From Akkermansiaceae bacterium (lineage in GTDB: Bacteria; Verrucomicrobiota; Verrucomicrobiia; Verrucomicrobiales; Akkermansiaceae): a stretch of DNA of 64,000 nucleotides. Location of the stretch: contig SUVL01000004.1 in assembly GCA_015062005.1 (NCBI GenBank), forward strand, positions 1 to 64,000, written 5' to 3'. This document shows, piece after piece, positions 28,501 to 37,386 of this stretch. A program made the translations under genes and the position numbers. A model generated the notes under the pieces. It was given only the letters and a program-made list of their open reading frames with translations. It was not told the origin of the DNA and did not search any database. Each line of letters starts with the position of its first letter. Position 1 is the first letter of the stretch.

Positions 28501-31500
28501 CGATGTTGGAGGAAGCATTGCCCAGAGCGGTCAGATCCGTGGCCTCACTGATGGCAACATCGGTGGTCTTCACGGTGCCGGACCAGTTGGTGGCATCCAA
28601 CTGGGCATTGTCACCAAGAGTCAGGTCAGAACCGAGGTCGTAAACGCTCGTGGAAGCACCCAGCAGAGTCGCAACACCTTCGCCGCTCAGCTGAGTCTTG
28701 GTCAGGGTCTTATTCTCCACCACAATGATACTGCCGCCGTCTGCCTTCACGTTGATGGCCTTATCGCAAGCCGTATCAATACGGAAAGTACCGCCGTTGA
28801 GAGCCACGGTAGTGGTGGCCGCATCGGTGATGGTGCTGGCCTGTACGGCATTCTCCTGCACCCAGTAGGTGGTCTTATCTGTACCCTGCGCAAGCAGCTT
28901 GCCATCGGCTTCCAAAGCCTTCTCCACGGTGAAGCCACCTACCTCCCAGGTGGTGGAAGAACCTTCTGCCAAAGAACCGGAACTCAGCACTGTATATTCA
29001 GTGGTAGTGGTAACATAGCCATTCTTACCATCGGAGTACGCAGCGTCAAGCACCGCACCTTCCATGGTCAGCTTGGTGGTGCCGGTGAGCTTCAGCGTGC
29101 CGCCGTTGGCCACGGTATCTGTCAGCGTAGCACCATCCAGGGTGATGGTGGCACCTTCGCCCACACTCACGCCGCTGCCCAGCTCCAGGCCACTGGCACC
29201 CCAGGTGCCCTTCAGCTCGGTGCCGGAGATGGAAACATCCGTGGAGGTGATGGCGTCATCACCACTCAGCTCCAGAGAACCACCGGTGCTGGTCAGCTTA
29301 CCGGAGATGGAAGCAGCCACCAGTGTGCCGCTGTTAGTAACATCGCAGGCAACATCGCCGGAAACAGCCAGTGAACCATCCTTCTCCACGGTTACGCCCG
29401 CTGCTGAGCCCTGAGCACCCATGTTGAGCGTGCCGTTCTTCACCACGATATCACCCTCCCAGGCATCATCCAGATTTGCCAGTGTGGTAGAACCGGTACC
29501 ATTCTTGACGATGGAACCCGTGCCAGAAATGGAAGCGGCAGAAACAGCATCCTCTGCAGTGCCTGCAAGCTCAAGGGTTGCACCGGATTCAACAGTGACA
29601 CTGCTATCGGCCAGGCCGGCAGTACCGCTGAGACGCAAAGTACCTTCGTTCACTTCTACGTTCACGACAGCCTCAGTATCAGCAACTCCCGCTGTGATAG
29701 CCAGCACACCGGCTCCCGTCTTGCTGATGGAGAGAACTCCTTCAGCATCCGCAATAGTCGGCAGGGCACCCACCGTTGCCTCAGCACCATCAACCACACT
29801 TACTTCGCTGAAATCAGCAAAGGTGATACCGCTGCGGTCCTGGCTATCCGTAAATACCAGGGTACTGCCACCCGTAATGACGGAACCGGTCTGCGTGGTC
29901 TTGTAGCCACCGGAAATCGTCTTCCCTTCGGTAAGGGTCACTCCACTGGCAAGCTTGACAGTAGTGGAGGCCGTGGAAAGCTTGGTTGCATTCCCCTGAT
30001 GACCACCGGCATACACATCACCGGCTACGGTGCCCCCCTGCAGGTCAATCACGATATCACCCTGAGTGATGGTGCTGTCGGCATTATTGCGCACGCTGTA
30101 CGAACCACCGTATACATTGGTCACCTGCCCACCGGCTACGGTAATAGTAATATCACCGATGGATGCAGTGACGGCCGAATTGCCCGTGCCATTGATGTAG
30201 TGACCACCAATGAGGTCGCCGTTGAGGGCAGTATCTGCACCGCTCACCGTGATATCGGTGCTGTTCACAGAAAGAGTGCCATTCTGGGTTTCATGATGGC
30301 TGCCACCCACAACCCTGCCGGCATATGTGCCGCCGGACAGGGAAATAGTCACATCACCCGTGGTGCTGGTGCCGGCGTTTGCATGATAGGCACCACCGTA
30401 TACAGCACCATTGAATGTGCCACCGGAGATGGAAATCGCAGTATTACCCGTGGTGGAGGTTGAATTGCCGCTGAGGTAGGAACCGCCTACAACCAGGCCG
30501 GAGAACGTGGAAGCACCGCTGATATTCACTGAAGAAGTGCCGGTGGTATTGATGGTGCCGGCATTGTTGCGAGAACCACCCACAACCACTTCTGTGAAGG
30601 TGACAGTGGAATTACCAATGATGTTCACATTGGTATCACCGTTGATGTTGGCGTTGTACGAGTTGCCGGACCAGTTGAAGTGACCGCCATGCAGCTTCTT
30701 GCTGAAGTTGGCAGCCTCGCCGGTGTAGCCGGAGAGATCAACGGTGATATTGGTGTTGCCCGTGAGGTTATTCGTACAAGCACGAGTCTGGGTGTCAAAA
30801 GAAGCACCTGCGCCGATGACAGCATCGCCGGGGGCAGCTCCACCCATACCGTTCGTATTGACCGTGTTCAGCGGAGTATAGATGAAGATATTGGTATTGC
30901 CATTAAACTGAGTTGTGCCACCGTGCGCATTAGTGCCGGCACCTACGATAGCAGCCGTCACATCGCCGCTGAAGATGGAGATGTAGCTGTTACCGGTGAA
31001 GACCGGGGTGCGGCCATCCTGATGAGTACCACCAACGATGGAACCCACCGTGGCACCATCCACCACAATGTGCGTATCACCGTTGAAATGACCAATCGTA
31101 CCGGAATTCCACGAGTTGGCCAGGTGGCCACCTACGATGAGCTTGTACTGACCCTCGTCCGCGCGAATCCAGGTATCGCCCTGGAAGGCAGCATCGCTGT
31201 TGCCATTCGGAATCCGTGAACCACCGAAGACCAAAACATTCGCATTTCCACCAGTCAGGTTTGCAGCAATGACCCCGGCCTGGTTATCGGCGGCGGTGCC
31301 GACCAGACTCACTTCTGTTGCATCCTCGGCAATAGCTACCTCTGCGACAGCGACGGGAGCACCCACAACGCTTTCCTTACCCCAGTTGAGGTCCCAGTCG
31401 AAATGCAGCTCAGCACTGGAAGTGAGTTTCCAGTAGCCATTGTTATTCTCAAGAGTGTACTCACCTGCATCCAGGCCGAGCACACCGATCTTATCGCTGG

Positions 31501-34069
31501 CCACGCTGCTGGCAATACCCAGGTCAATACCTGTGGCAAGCTGCTCCTGCAGCTCGAACACATCCACATACACCTTAGTGCTGAGGCTGTCGAGCTTCAG
31601 CAGAGAGCTGCCCTCGGCATTCGCATAGGAAAGCACGGCATTCTCATCAAGATTCAGCGTATTGATGGTCAGCGGGCCCTCATAATTCATGCAGAGGGAA
31701 GAACCGGCCATGGTCTCGATGGTCAGGCTGCCTTCGCCCTTCTTATACAGTATACCGGTAGCATTCGTGATGGTCAGTGCGCCGCCGGCTTCCACCAGTA
31801 TATCACCATCGCCGCCCACGGTTGCCATGGTCACAGTACCGGCAGCAGCCAGAGCACCACCAGTCAGGTTGACAGCAGAGGTGGAAGAGGAGCCATCCAG
31901 CATCTTGAGGGTACCGGCATTCACCATGACGGCGCCATTGCTTCCCAGATTCCCGGTGACCGCCAGGGTGCCGGCACCCACCTTACCCAGAACAGCAGAA
32001 CTGTAGCCGTTGCTGGTGGAAATGGTCAGTGTGCCGCTCTTGACATCAAAAGTAATGGTCTGACCATCATTGCGCAAACGAAGAGGAGCATCAATGGTGC
32101 TGTCGCCCGTGGAGGTGACGGTGCAATTCTCAAAGAAGTCAAGCGCACCATACGTATCACCCGTGCCGGTGATGGTGGCATCGTTCAGGATAAGCTTATG
32201 GCGGGCATTGAATGACTGGCGAGTCTCACCCAATTCCAGCGTACCGCCGTCAACGGTGATAATCTGATCATAGTCCACATTCCAATTCACAACATCTCCA
32301 GTGGTGAGCTTCAGTGTGCCCTGCACCGTCATGTCGTAGTCGATGGACAAACTGGTTTCTTCTGTCAGGGTGGTGCCGGAAGCGATAACGAGAGTACCGC
32401 CGGTGAAGCCCGTGGAACCGATGCTCCCGGCAATGGTCGACTCACCGTTGATATCAATGGTCAGGCTGCTATCTTCGCTCATGGTGACACCCCCCAGAGA
32501 GTTACCGGTGGTCTTCACCGTCAGGTCACCCTCCAGAATCGTATTGACTGCCGTCACGGTACCAGTGCCGGCCAGAATCAGGTTCGTGCCGCTCTCCACA
32601 GTCAATTCGGAAGCTGTTATCTCACCGCTGACAGTGGCGGTCACATCCCCCTGGTCACCGGTAAAGGTGGTCAGCATGCCGTTGGCGTATGCCTTGCCGC
32701 CGTCGAACGTGGCGCCGACAGACCAGTCGAGTGCGGAACCACCGCTCCAGGAGGCAGAGGTCTGCTCTGTAAGCAGGCCTGTGCTGTCAAGCACCCAGGT
32801 GCCGTCGCCGGTGTAGCCGGCCACCTGCACCTTGGCAGAAGTAAGCGTGCCGCCTTCTACCGTGAAAAGCTGGTAGGTATCTCCGCCGGTCCAGCCGTTG
32901 AGGTCAAAAATCGTGGTGGTTGAATCAAAGGTGGTGGTGCCACCGGTCAGAGTCACTGTATCAGTGAATACCACTGTGCCGAGCAGGTTGGCATTGGCGC
33001 CAAGTTTCTGGCCAGCCCCCAGCTTGACGATACCGCCGCTCTCCTGATTAATGGTAGCAGCCAGCGTGGCCGAGGTGGCAAGATTCAGAGTCGCTTCGTT
33101 CTTGACACGCAGATCACCACTGCCAAGGTTACCTGCACCGGAGATCTTCAACTCACCAGCCTCAATATTCAGCTTACCGGTATAGGCACTGCTGTCCGAG
33201 GTCAGCTCCATCACACCATCACCTGTCTTCTGGAAACCTCTTCTTTCACCAGAATTTCCCAGCAAGGCAGAAATCTTAAGATCCGCAGTGTTCGTGTCAT
33301 CGTAGTCAAAATTGCCACGCACCACGTTAAAAGTGTAGCCATTATCCCCGTTGGCGCCATTATTACCGTCTTTGATAGCTCCGGTACCACTAATTTCGGA
33401 CATCTGCGTGGCTTCTGCCGTGGTGTTAATGGAGTTGGCACGGCGTTCAAACGAGATGTTAGAACCCTCACCAAGCACAATGGTACCACCACTCAGATTA
33501 ATGGTTGTCTGGTTGAGGTAGAATGATGTGCCACCATTGATGGTCCACTCGGAACCGGCTCCCATATTCACAACTCTCGCACCTTCACCGCGCCCCGCGT
33601 TATTCCAACCGAAGAGATTGTTGGACGTCATTCTGGCATTGGCTGCCAGATTGATGGTCACTTCTGCACCTTGCTTGCTGGCAAACACGCAATGTTGTTG
33701 CTCATCAGACGTCACGTTAAGCGTTGCGCCTCCTGCCACATTCACAGTGGAAACACCTTTGTTCTCACCCTGGGAAGTAGCCCAGGTCACCGTGCCACCC
33801 GTCACATTCAGGGTGATGCTGGAATCTGCACCATCTATCGTAAGCGGAGCATTCACCGACTGGCCATCGCCCAGGTTCAGCACGTCGCCATTGGCAAAGG
33901 AGGCAGTGGGGTCGGTGTATTCAGCCGCGTAGGCCTGCCCGGCCAGGGCAAAGGCTGCAACACCACCGGCAAAGGTGGCTGTGCCTACGGTTGTAGTAGC
34001 AACACCGGCTACAGCTGTGATGCAGGCAAGCACGGAGTTGCGGAGTAATTTCGGGAGGTGTAATTTCAT
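25535..34069 (-). CDS. Autotransporter adhesin with beta-strand repeats, 2844 residues
   Basis: This secreted outer-membrane protein starts with a long signal peptide (residues 1-48, MKLHLPKLLR, ending QAYA before AEYTD). The passenger has autotransporter-associated beta-strand repeats, for example YTGKLNIEAGELKISGAGNLGSG near residue 320. A Gly/Asn/Thr-rich middle of about 950-1500 residues has SGGTFNGAVYGGAYH-like turns. The last roughly 300 residues form a barrel that starts after YFNAWINAEGDRSE and ends RINF with a terminal Phe. A longer reading from 34138 would begin in the leader; the ATG at 34067-34069 is chosen because its MKLHLP start and upstream context match the giant adhesin. The substrate is unknown. 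Confidence 0.9.
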   Translation of the reverse strand: MKLHLPKLLRNSVLACITAVAGVATTTVGTATFAGGVAAFALAGQAYAAEYTDPTASFANGDVLNLGDGQSVNAPLTIDGADSSITLNVTGGTVTWATSQGENKGVSTVNVAGGATLNVTSDEQQHCVFASKQGAEVTINLAANARMTSNNLFGWNNAGRGEGARVVNMGAGSEWTINGGTSFYLNQTTINLSGGTIVLGEGSNISFERRANSINTTAEATQMSEISGTGAIKDGNNGANGDNGYTFNVVRGNFDYDDTNTADLKISALLGNSGERRGFQKTGDGVMELTSDSSAYTGKLNIEAGELKISGAGNLGSGDLRVKNEATLNLATSATLAATINQESGGIVKLGAGQKLGANANLLGTVVFTDTVTLTGGTTTFDSTTTIFDLNGWTGGDTYQLFTVEGGTLTSAKVQVAGYTGDGTWVLDSTGLLTEQTSASWSGGSALDWSVGATFDGGKAYANGMLTTFTGDQGDVTATVSGEITASELTVESGTNLILAGTGTVTAVNTILEGDLTVKTTGNSLGGVTMSEDSSLTIDINGESTIAGSIGSTGFTGGTLVIASGTTLTEETSLSIDYDMTVQGTLKLTTGDVVNWNVDYDQIITVDGGTLELGETRQSFNARHKLILNDATITGTGDTYGALDFFENCTVTSTGDSTIDAPLRLRNDGQTITFDVKSGTLTISTSNGYSSAVLGKVGAGTLAVTGNLGSNGAVMVNAGTLKMLDGSSSTSAVNLTGGALAAAGTVTMATVGGDGDILVEAGGALTITNATGILYKKGEGSLTIETMAGSSLCMNYEGPLTINTLNLDENAVLSYANAEGSSLLKLDSLSTKVYVDVFELQEQLATGIDLGIASSVASDKIGVLGLDAGEYTLENNNGYWKLTSSAELHFDWDLNWGKESVVGAPVAVAEVAIAEDATEVSLVGTAADNQAGVIAANLTGGNANVLVFGGSRIPNGNSDAAFQGDTWIRADEGQYKLIVGGHLANSWNSGTIGHFNGDTHIVVDGATVGSIVGGTHQDGRTPVFTGNSYISIFSGDVTAAIVGAGTNAHGGTTQFNGNTNIFIYTPLNTVNTNGMGGAAPGDAVIGAGASFDTQTRACTNNLTGNTNITVDLSGYTGEAANFSKKLHGGHFNWSGNSYNANINGDTNVNIIGNSTVTFTEVVVGGSRNNAGTINTTGTSSVNISGASTFSGLVVGGSYLSGNSTSTTGNTAISISGGTFNGAVYGGAYHANAGTSTTGDVTISLSGGTYAGRVVGGSHHETQNGTLSVNSTDITVSGADTALNGDLIGGHYINGTGNSAVTASIGDITITVAGGQVTNVYGGSYSVRNNADSTITQGDIVIDLQGGTVAGDVYAGGHQGNATKLSTASTTVKLASGVTLTEGKTISGGYKTTQTGSVITGGSTLVFTDSQDRSGITFADFSEVSVVDGAEATVGALPTIADAEGVLSISKTGAGVLAITAGVADTEAVVNVEVNEGTLRLSGTAGLADSSVTVESGATLELAGTAEDAVSAASISGTGSIVKNGTGSTTLANLDDAWEGDIVVKNGTLNMGAQGSAAGVTVEKDGSLAVSGDVACDVTNSGTLVAASISGKLTSTGGSLELSGDDAITSTDVSISGTELKGTWGASGLELGSGVSVGEGATITLDGATLTDTVANGGTLKLTGTTKLTMEGAVLDAAYSDGKNGYVTTTTEYTVLSSGSLAEGSSTTWEVGGFTVEKALEADGKLLAQGTDKTTYWVQENAVQASTITDAATTTVALNGGTFRIDTACDKAINVKADGGSIIVVENKTLTKTQLSGEGVATLLGASTSVYDLGSDLTLGDNAQLDATNWSGTVKTTDVAISEATDLTALGNASSNIELGKVSIAEGGSINVDNKLTLNGETGIATLGTAAQITAGTLVLGDGFSLNLSADLTNLAQGEWGLLSSGTAVDNQVAIESIIGTGKDNLYKYEYVWDEAGKNLSLVGSLNGTTDITEADEDTTLVLDGDVSGSIEVGETGSTVGALVVTDHYTGETGTEAPREYTLSGGELTVAGDLTVGTTDGTAVSLTVSNATTVQGNATVNSNGALTMEGGSSLAVEGTLTTDQVTISSLTEGQATMISANEIKASTAGEDVIIHLVDDVVSSLTDSDLTEATYKLLSAVQGIVLDDANMVESGLSLSQENLEAFAKASKAVSLGVVPEATTFALRRAASPVISLIVRGLTLTEQTWDTSDTGTDKLALGTLTDGVMKLESNSILDSVRKVVVTQDTTLDLSSTDADAVNIRGLSGDKNLTISGNGDTVNITTAVKQDNGTIAAGKHDGALVLSGVHAKVSGQYGNIPAALGSGTLVKNGVQVGKAATAELAVKDSKVVLDGGSLSGDSAMDGGVLVVMSSNAAIVAGNIEVETGDSLSIKDTDIAIVGQATDSMVLDVKSTGTHEIADLGNVKGAVGAVAIVDEQNKGIAVMDKYFSGMRLEGGKVLADRNTSYYTDKAGESVSANGAAGLAMADAVLVNLNPQAAEKPGTLAAVLDALDTTTGSAADELGASLAGASTAVLGMATLGDVDRQLQAIRNRTTTMGVDQFVANEDMPYFNAWINAEGDRSELSESGTESGYELNSWGGTVGFDVDFCPTLTAGMALTAMYGDLDTTGADQATGDLDSYYVSAFARYAPSAWTHTFVATIGMSDISLDRTVAGQQVSGETDGMSFGLMYEVGRVYALNEDGTTCLQPVFNVSWKHTTVDAYTEDGGDLALEVDEQTLDTVTFGVGARLQTVVGESMYNRTSILEARIMAKADAGDRSGSSDVALGALPGATGSVDSAERGAFGLEAGAGLTIPLGDEGGSLFMDASVELRSDYTNVNGTVGYRINF

Positions 34070-34175
34070 GGTATTTTGTATGAGGTGTGAAGCTTTTTTT
34101 CGAGGTGACACCGCGCGGGGAGTAGACAGTACCCCCACGATGCACTATAGCATACTACCCAAAATACCCCGCAAG
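34070..34175 (-). promoter_or_regulatory. Promoter and roughly 73-nt leader of the second adhesin
   Basis: The 12-mer GTAGTATGCTAT at 34147-34158 is identical to the one before the giant adhesin. The leader then shows GGGGGTACTGTC with CTCCCC (G-rich hairpin presenting CTGTC) and AAAGCTTC, both shared with the other leader. The -35 is unclear. Nothing else is seen up to 34299. Confidence 0.55.
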
Positions 34176-34299
34176 CGCAAGCAGAAAAGTCAGAGAAAGC
34201 GATAAATTACGTGAATTTCCGCACATTTTTACCCGGGTCCACCAGTTCCGGGGCCACACCACGCATACCACGGGCGCGCAAGCTGGATACGCGCACCAG

Positions 34300-36567
34300 T
34301 CAGCGGCGGGAGCGGCCGTCGTCCCAGCCAGTCTGGGAGTGGCGTTTTTCGGCTTCGCTCTGCGCACTGGCAGCAGCAGCCTCGCGGCGGGCAGCTTCCT
34401 GGGCGGCGGCCTGCTCCTCCGGGGAGGCCGGCTCTGGGGTTTCTTCCCCGGCAGGGGCCATGCCTTCGGGCACGCTGGCCTTGCGGGTGGGGCCGGCAAG
34501 TTCTTCCATCATGCTGGGTTTGATGCTTTCAAAGAAGCTCTTGACAACCATGGCCGCCATATGGCCACCGGAAATACGCTGGTGGGGCTTACCCTCATAG
34601 AGGGCGACATAAGCATAGCGCGGGTTATCCGCGGGCATGAAGCCGGTGAACCAGGCGAGGCGGCAATCCTGGGAAGGGGGGCCCCACTGGGCGGTGCCGG
34701 TCTTGCCGGCGTTGGAAGTGTAGCTGAGCGCGGCGCGGCGGCCAGTACCGCCATTCACCACGGCTTTCATCCCCTTGCGCACCACAGCCAGGGCAGAACT
34801 CATATCCTGCAGGTTGTTCTGGGCGGAGGGAGTGAACTGGTAGACCACGTTGCCATCTTTATCCAGCACCTGGCGGATGAGCTGCAGCTTGGGCAGGTAC
34901 TCACCATTGGCAATGCCGGACACCGCATGGGCCACCTGCAATGGGGTGGCCAGCAGAGCCCCCTGGCCGATGGCCATGTTGGCGGCATCGCCGCCCATGA
35001 AACCGCGGCCGTAGTTGTCATGCATCCATTTTTCGGTGGGCACGTGACCAGCTTTATCCGGCAAGGGGATGCCGGTCGTGGAGCCATAGCCGAAACGGCG
35101 GGCGACCTCGCACAGGCGGGCGGCGCCGATGCAGGGTTCGCGCGTGGCAGCAACCTGGTACATGAAGGGGTTGTTCGAGAGAACCAGGGCCGTCACGCAG
35201 TTGATAGAACCGGTAAATTTGCTGTGATTCTTGAAATCGTGGCCACCCAGGCGAATGCTGTACGGGCAGTTCACATAGGTGTTTTCGGTGATGATGTTGT
35301 GCCGCAGCGCAGCGGCCACGGTGATGGTCTTGAAGGTGGAGGCAGGGGGATACACGCCGGCATAAGCGCGGGATACGAGCGGGGTATCCGGGTCAAGGCG
35401 CAGGGTATCATAATCCTCCTGGGAAATGGCGGGGATGAAGGTATTGGGGTCAAAGTTCGGGGCGGAAGCCAGCACCACCACCTCGCCGGTGTGTACATCT
35501 ATCATGACAAAGGCACCGCGGCCCAGCGTGTTATCGCGCAGGGCCTGCTCTGCGGCCTTCTGCCACTCCAGGTTAAGGGTGGTCACGATGGTGCCGCCGG
35601 GGCGGGGCTTGCTTTGCAGTTCGTCCAGTATCTTTTCGCCCTTTTCATTGAACATGAGGCGCCAGATACCAGGGCGGCCGGTGAGCTGCTTGTTGAACTT
35701 GAGCTCAAGCCCGGCGCGGCCTTCCTGGCGCTCAAAAATCGGGTCATTGTGGTTGATGGGGCCGGTGGGCAGCTTGGCCTTCACGCCGGTGTAGCCCAGT
35801 ATGTGGCAGGCGGAGCTCTGGTGCGGGTAGTTGCGGATGTAGAGCGGGATGAGGTGGCCGTATTCAATGCCGCTCACCTTGGAGCGTATGGGCTCCAGGT
35901 CGCGGGCGCGCACCGTGGGGCCCACCGGCAGCGCCAGCCAGCGGCGCTGTTTGTAGTGGTCCAGCAGCTGCGCGTCTGTTTTCTCATAGACCTTGAGGCC
36001 GGCTTTTTCATAAGCCTCAATCACGCGGCGGGCAATGGAGAGGATGTTCTCCTCGCTCTCGTCCTTCAACTGCCCGAAATTCACGGCCGGCTGGTAGGCT
36101 ACTTCTGAACAGGCCATCACCAGGCCGTTGCGGTCGGAAATAATGCCGCGGGGCCCGGGCACTGTGAGCGACATGGTGCGGGCATTCCGGCGGTTGATTG
36201 CATAGGCCACGCGCGAGGGGTCATGCACCGTAGGGTCAGTCACAGAGGCTGTGGGTTTAAGGGATTCCAGATCCGTTTCATCATGCCGCACCCCATCGGT
36301 TTCCACATGCACCGGCGAATCCGGGTCTACAGCCGTTTCGTAGCTTTCCGCCTGCCCCACACCTTCCTGCATAGTCGGGGCGTGCTCCTCGCCGCCCAGT
36401 TTCACGGTCTCCACTATCTCCTCGGCCGCATCGTCATCCGGCATATCTTCCACAAAGGGGACCCCGCCGGCTTCCGCAGCGGGGGCAGCCTCCTGCCCCA
36501 CGGCAGCAGGCGCAGCAAGTGACATGGCCAGAATGACTAATCCGGTGTAGAGTTTACTCCTGAGCAT
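34300..36567 (-). CDS. mrdA: Peptidoglycan D,D-transpeptidase, penicillin-binding protein 2 type
   Basis: The enzyme cross-links peptidoglycan outside the inner membrane, probably in cell elongation. It has 755 residues. The N-terminal dimerisation domain starts near GPRGIISDRNG (138-148). The transpeptidase motifs are complete: STFK with Ser410, SNN at 464-466 and KTGT at 622-625. The N-terminus is odd: a hydrophobic segment (8-24) resembling a cleavable signal is followed by about 110 acidic, low-complexity residues before the conserved part. The C-terminal 80 residues are Ala/Glu/Pro-rich. A promoter TTGACT-18-TAGAAT ends nine bases before the ATG, giving an almost leaderless transcript. 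PBP2 (mrdA) fits better than PBP3, but the assignment is by motif only. Confidence 0.82.
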   Translation of the reverse strand: MLRSKLYTGLVILAMSLAAPAAVGQEAAPAAEAGGVPFVEDMPDDDAAEEIVETVKLGGEEHAPTMQEGVGQAESYETAVDPDSPVHVETDGVRHDETDLESLKPTASVTDPTVHDPSRVAYAINRRNARTMSLTVPGPRGIISDRNGLVMACSEVAYQPAVNFGQLKDESEENILSIARRVIEAYEKAGLKVYEKTDAQLLDHYKQRRWLALPVGPTVRARDLEPIRSKVSGIEYGHLIPLYIRNYPHQSSACHILGYTGVKAKLPTGPINHNDPIFERQEGRAGLELKFNKQLTGRPGIWRLMFNEKGEKILDELQSKPRPGGTIVTTLNLEWQKAAEQALRDNTLGRGAFVMIDVHTGEVVVLASAPNFDPNTFIPAISQEDYDTLRLDPDTPLVSRAYAGVYPPASTFKTITVAAALRHNIITENTYVNCPYSIRLGGHDFKNHSKFTGSINCVTALVLSNNPFMYQVAATREPCIGAARLCEVARRFGYGSTTGIPLPDKAGHVPTEKWMHDNYGRGFMGGDAANMAIGQGALLATPLQVAHAVSGIANGEYLPKLQLIRQVLDKDGNVVYQFTPSAQNNLQDMSSALAVVRKGMKAVVNGGTGRRAALSYTSNAGKTGTAQWGPPSQDCRLAWFTGFMPADNPRYAYVALYEGKPHQRISGGHMAAMVVKSFFESIKPSMMEELAGPTRKASVPEGMAPAGEETPEPASPEEQAAAQEAARREAAAASAQSEAEKRHSQTGWDDGRSRR

Positions 36568-36576
36568 CGCACCCGC

Positions 36577-36606
36577 ATTCTACCCCATTTCACACTCATT
36601 AGTCAA
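36577..36606 (-). promoter_or_regulatory. Promoter of the PBP2 gene, built from heptamer repeats
   Basis: The -10 TAGAAT is at 36577-36582 and the -35 TTGACT at 36601-36606, spacer 18. The -35 lies within the first of four ATTGACT-type heptamers (36601-36628). Confidence 0.65.
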
Positions 36607-36628
36607 TCGTCAATTCTCAATCATCAAT
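36601..36628 (-). repeat. ATTGACT-type heptamer repeat (four units)
   Basis: On the minus strand the units are ATTGATG, ATTGAGA, ATTGACG and ATTGACT. They fill the gap between the rpmA terminator and the PBP2 promoter. Confidence 0.7.
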
Positions 36629-36630
36629 CA

Positions 36631-36665
36631 AAAAGCCCCGCCACCGCACGGGTGACAGGGCTTTT
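36631..36665 (-). terminator. Intrinsic terminator after rpmA
   Basis: The outer stem AAAAGCCC/GGGGCTTTTT with an inner CACC/GGTG pairing is followed by a T-run on the minus strand, 26 bases past the rpmA stop. Confidence 0.75.
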
Positions 36666-36690
36666 CTTATCAGCTTCAGAAACCTGGGAA

Positions 36691-36939
36691 TCAGGCCTCG
36701 GGAGCAACGTTGACGCGGCGGCCTTCGCGATCGAAGAACACGCGGCCATCAACCAGGGAGAAAATCGTGTAATCGCGGCCCATGCCCACGCCCTTGCCGG
36801 GATGGAACTTGGTGCCACGCTGACGGACGATGATGTTGCCGGCGATCACGGTCTGACCACCAAACTTCTTCACGCCGAGACGCTTGCTGCGGGAATCGCG
36901 ACCGTTACGGACGGAACCTTGACCTTTCTTATGTGCCAT
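36691..36939 (-). CDS. rpmA: 50S ribosomal protein L27
   Basis: The 82-residue protein has the canonical [16 protein letters not shown] start, then [11 protein letters not shown] and [15 protein letters not shown]27 is in the large subunit near the peptidyl-transferase centre, where its N-terminus reaches the active site. Like L27 of most Gram-negative bacteria it lacks the cleaved N-terminal extension seen in Firmicutes. It lies 35 bp downstream of rplU and is co-transcribed with it. A terminator follows, so obgE, the common next gene, is not in this operon. Confidence 0.98.
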   Translation of the reverse strand: MAHKKGQGSVRNGRDSRSKRLGVKKFGGQTVIAGNIIVRQRGTKFHPGKGVGMGRDYTIFSLVDGRVFFDREGRRVNVAPEA

Positions 36940-36974
36940 GACTAGTTAGTTATCTATGGGATAGGGGTTAATAA

Positions 36975-37295
36975 TCAGGCGTTGATAGCGGTAATCTGCA
37001 CCTTGGTGAGAGCGGCGCGGAAACCCTTCTTCTTGTGGAAACCCTTGCGGCGCTTGAACTTGAAAGCGATACCCTTGGCGCCACGAGCCTCCGGATCCAG
37101 CACCTTGGCCGTCACCGTTGCACCTGCCACCGTGGGAGCACCCACCTTCGTCTCACCCTCGTTCTCCACCAGGAGCACCTGGTCGAACGTGGTCTCGCCA
37201 TCCTTCTCCAGACCAGCGAGGCGGTCCACGGTGAGGATATCACCGACCGTCACACGGTACTGCTTGCTGCCGGAAGTGAAAACTGCGTATGCCAT
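36975..37295 (-). CDS. rplU: 50S ribosomal protein L21
   Basis: The 106-residue protein starts MAYAVFTSGSKQYRV, has TVGDILTVDRL, and shows the basic C-terminal FKFKRRKGFHKKKG that contacts 23S rRNA. The start at 37295 matches family length; a reading from 37361 would extend into the leader. The promoter TTTACA-16-TATAAT lies at 37341-37368, giving a leader of about 40 nt with a CCCGC/GCGGG hairpin (37320-37333), possibly a site for ribosomal-protein feedback. rpmA follows in the same transcript. Confidence 0.97.
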   Translation of the reverse strand: MAYAVFTSGSKQYRVTVGDILTVDRLAGLEKDGETTFDQVLLVENEGETKVGAPTVAGATVTAKVLDPEARGAKGIAFKFKRRKGFHKKKGFRAALTKVQITAINA

Positions 37296-37319
37296 AATTT
37301 TCAGAATTTTGATGTTGCA

Positions 37320-37368
37320 CCCGCTCATGCGGGCTGGCACATTATAGGCACGCAAGCGCATTTGTAAA
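37320..37368 (-). promoter_or_regulatory. Promoter and leader hairpin of rplU-rpmA
   Basis: The -35 TTTACA is at 37363-37368 and the consensus -10 TATAAT at 37341-37346. The hairpin CCCGC-ATGA-GCGGG at 37320-37333 falls just downstream of the expected transcription start. Confidence 0.6.
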
Positions 37369-37386
37369 GAAAAATTTCACACTAAA

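Noticed and set aside
34070..34138. Start 23 codons upstream for the second adhesin
   Set aside because: Those codons lie in the leader shared with the giant adhesin; MKLHLP is the common signal-peptide start.
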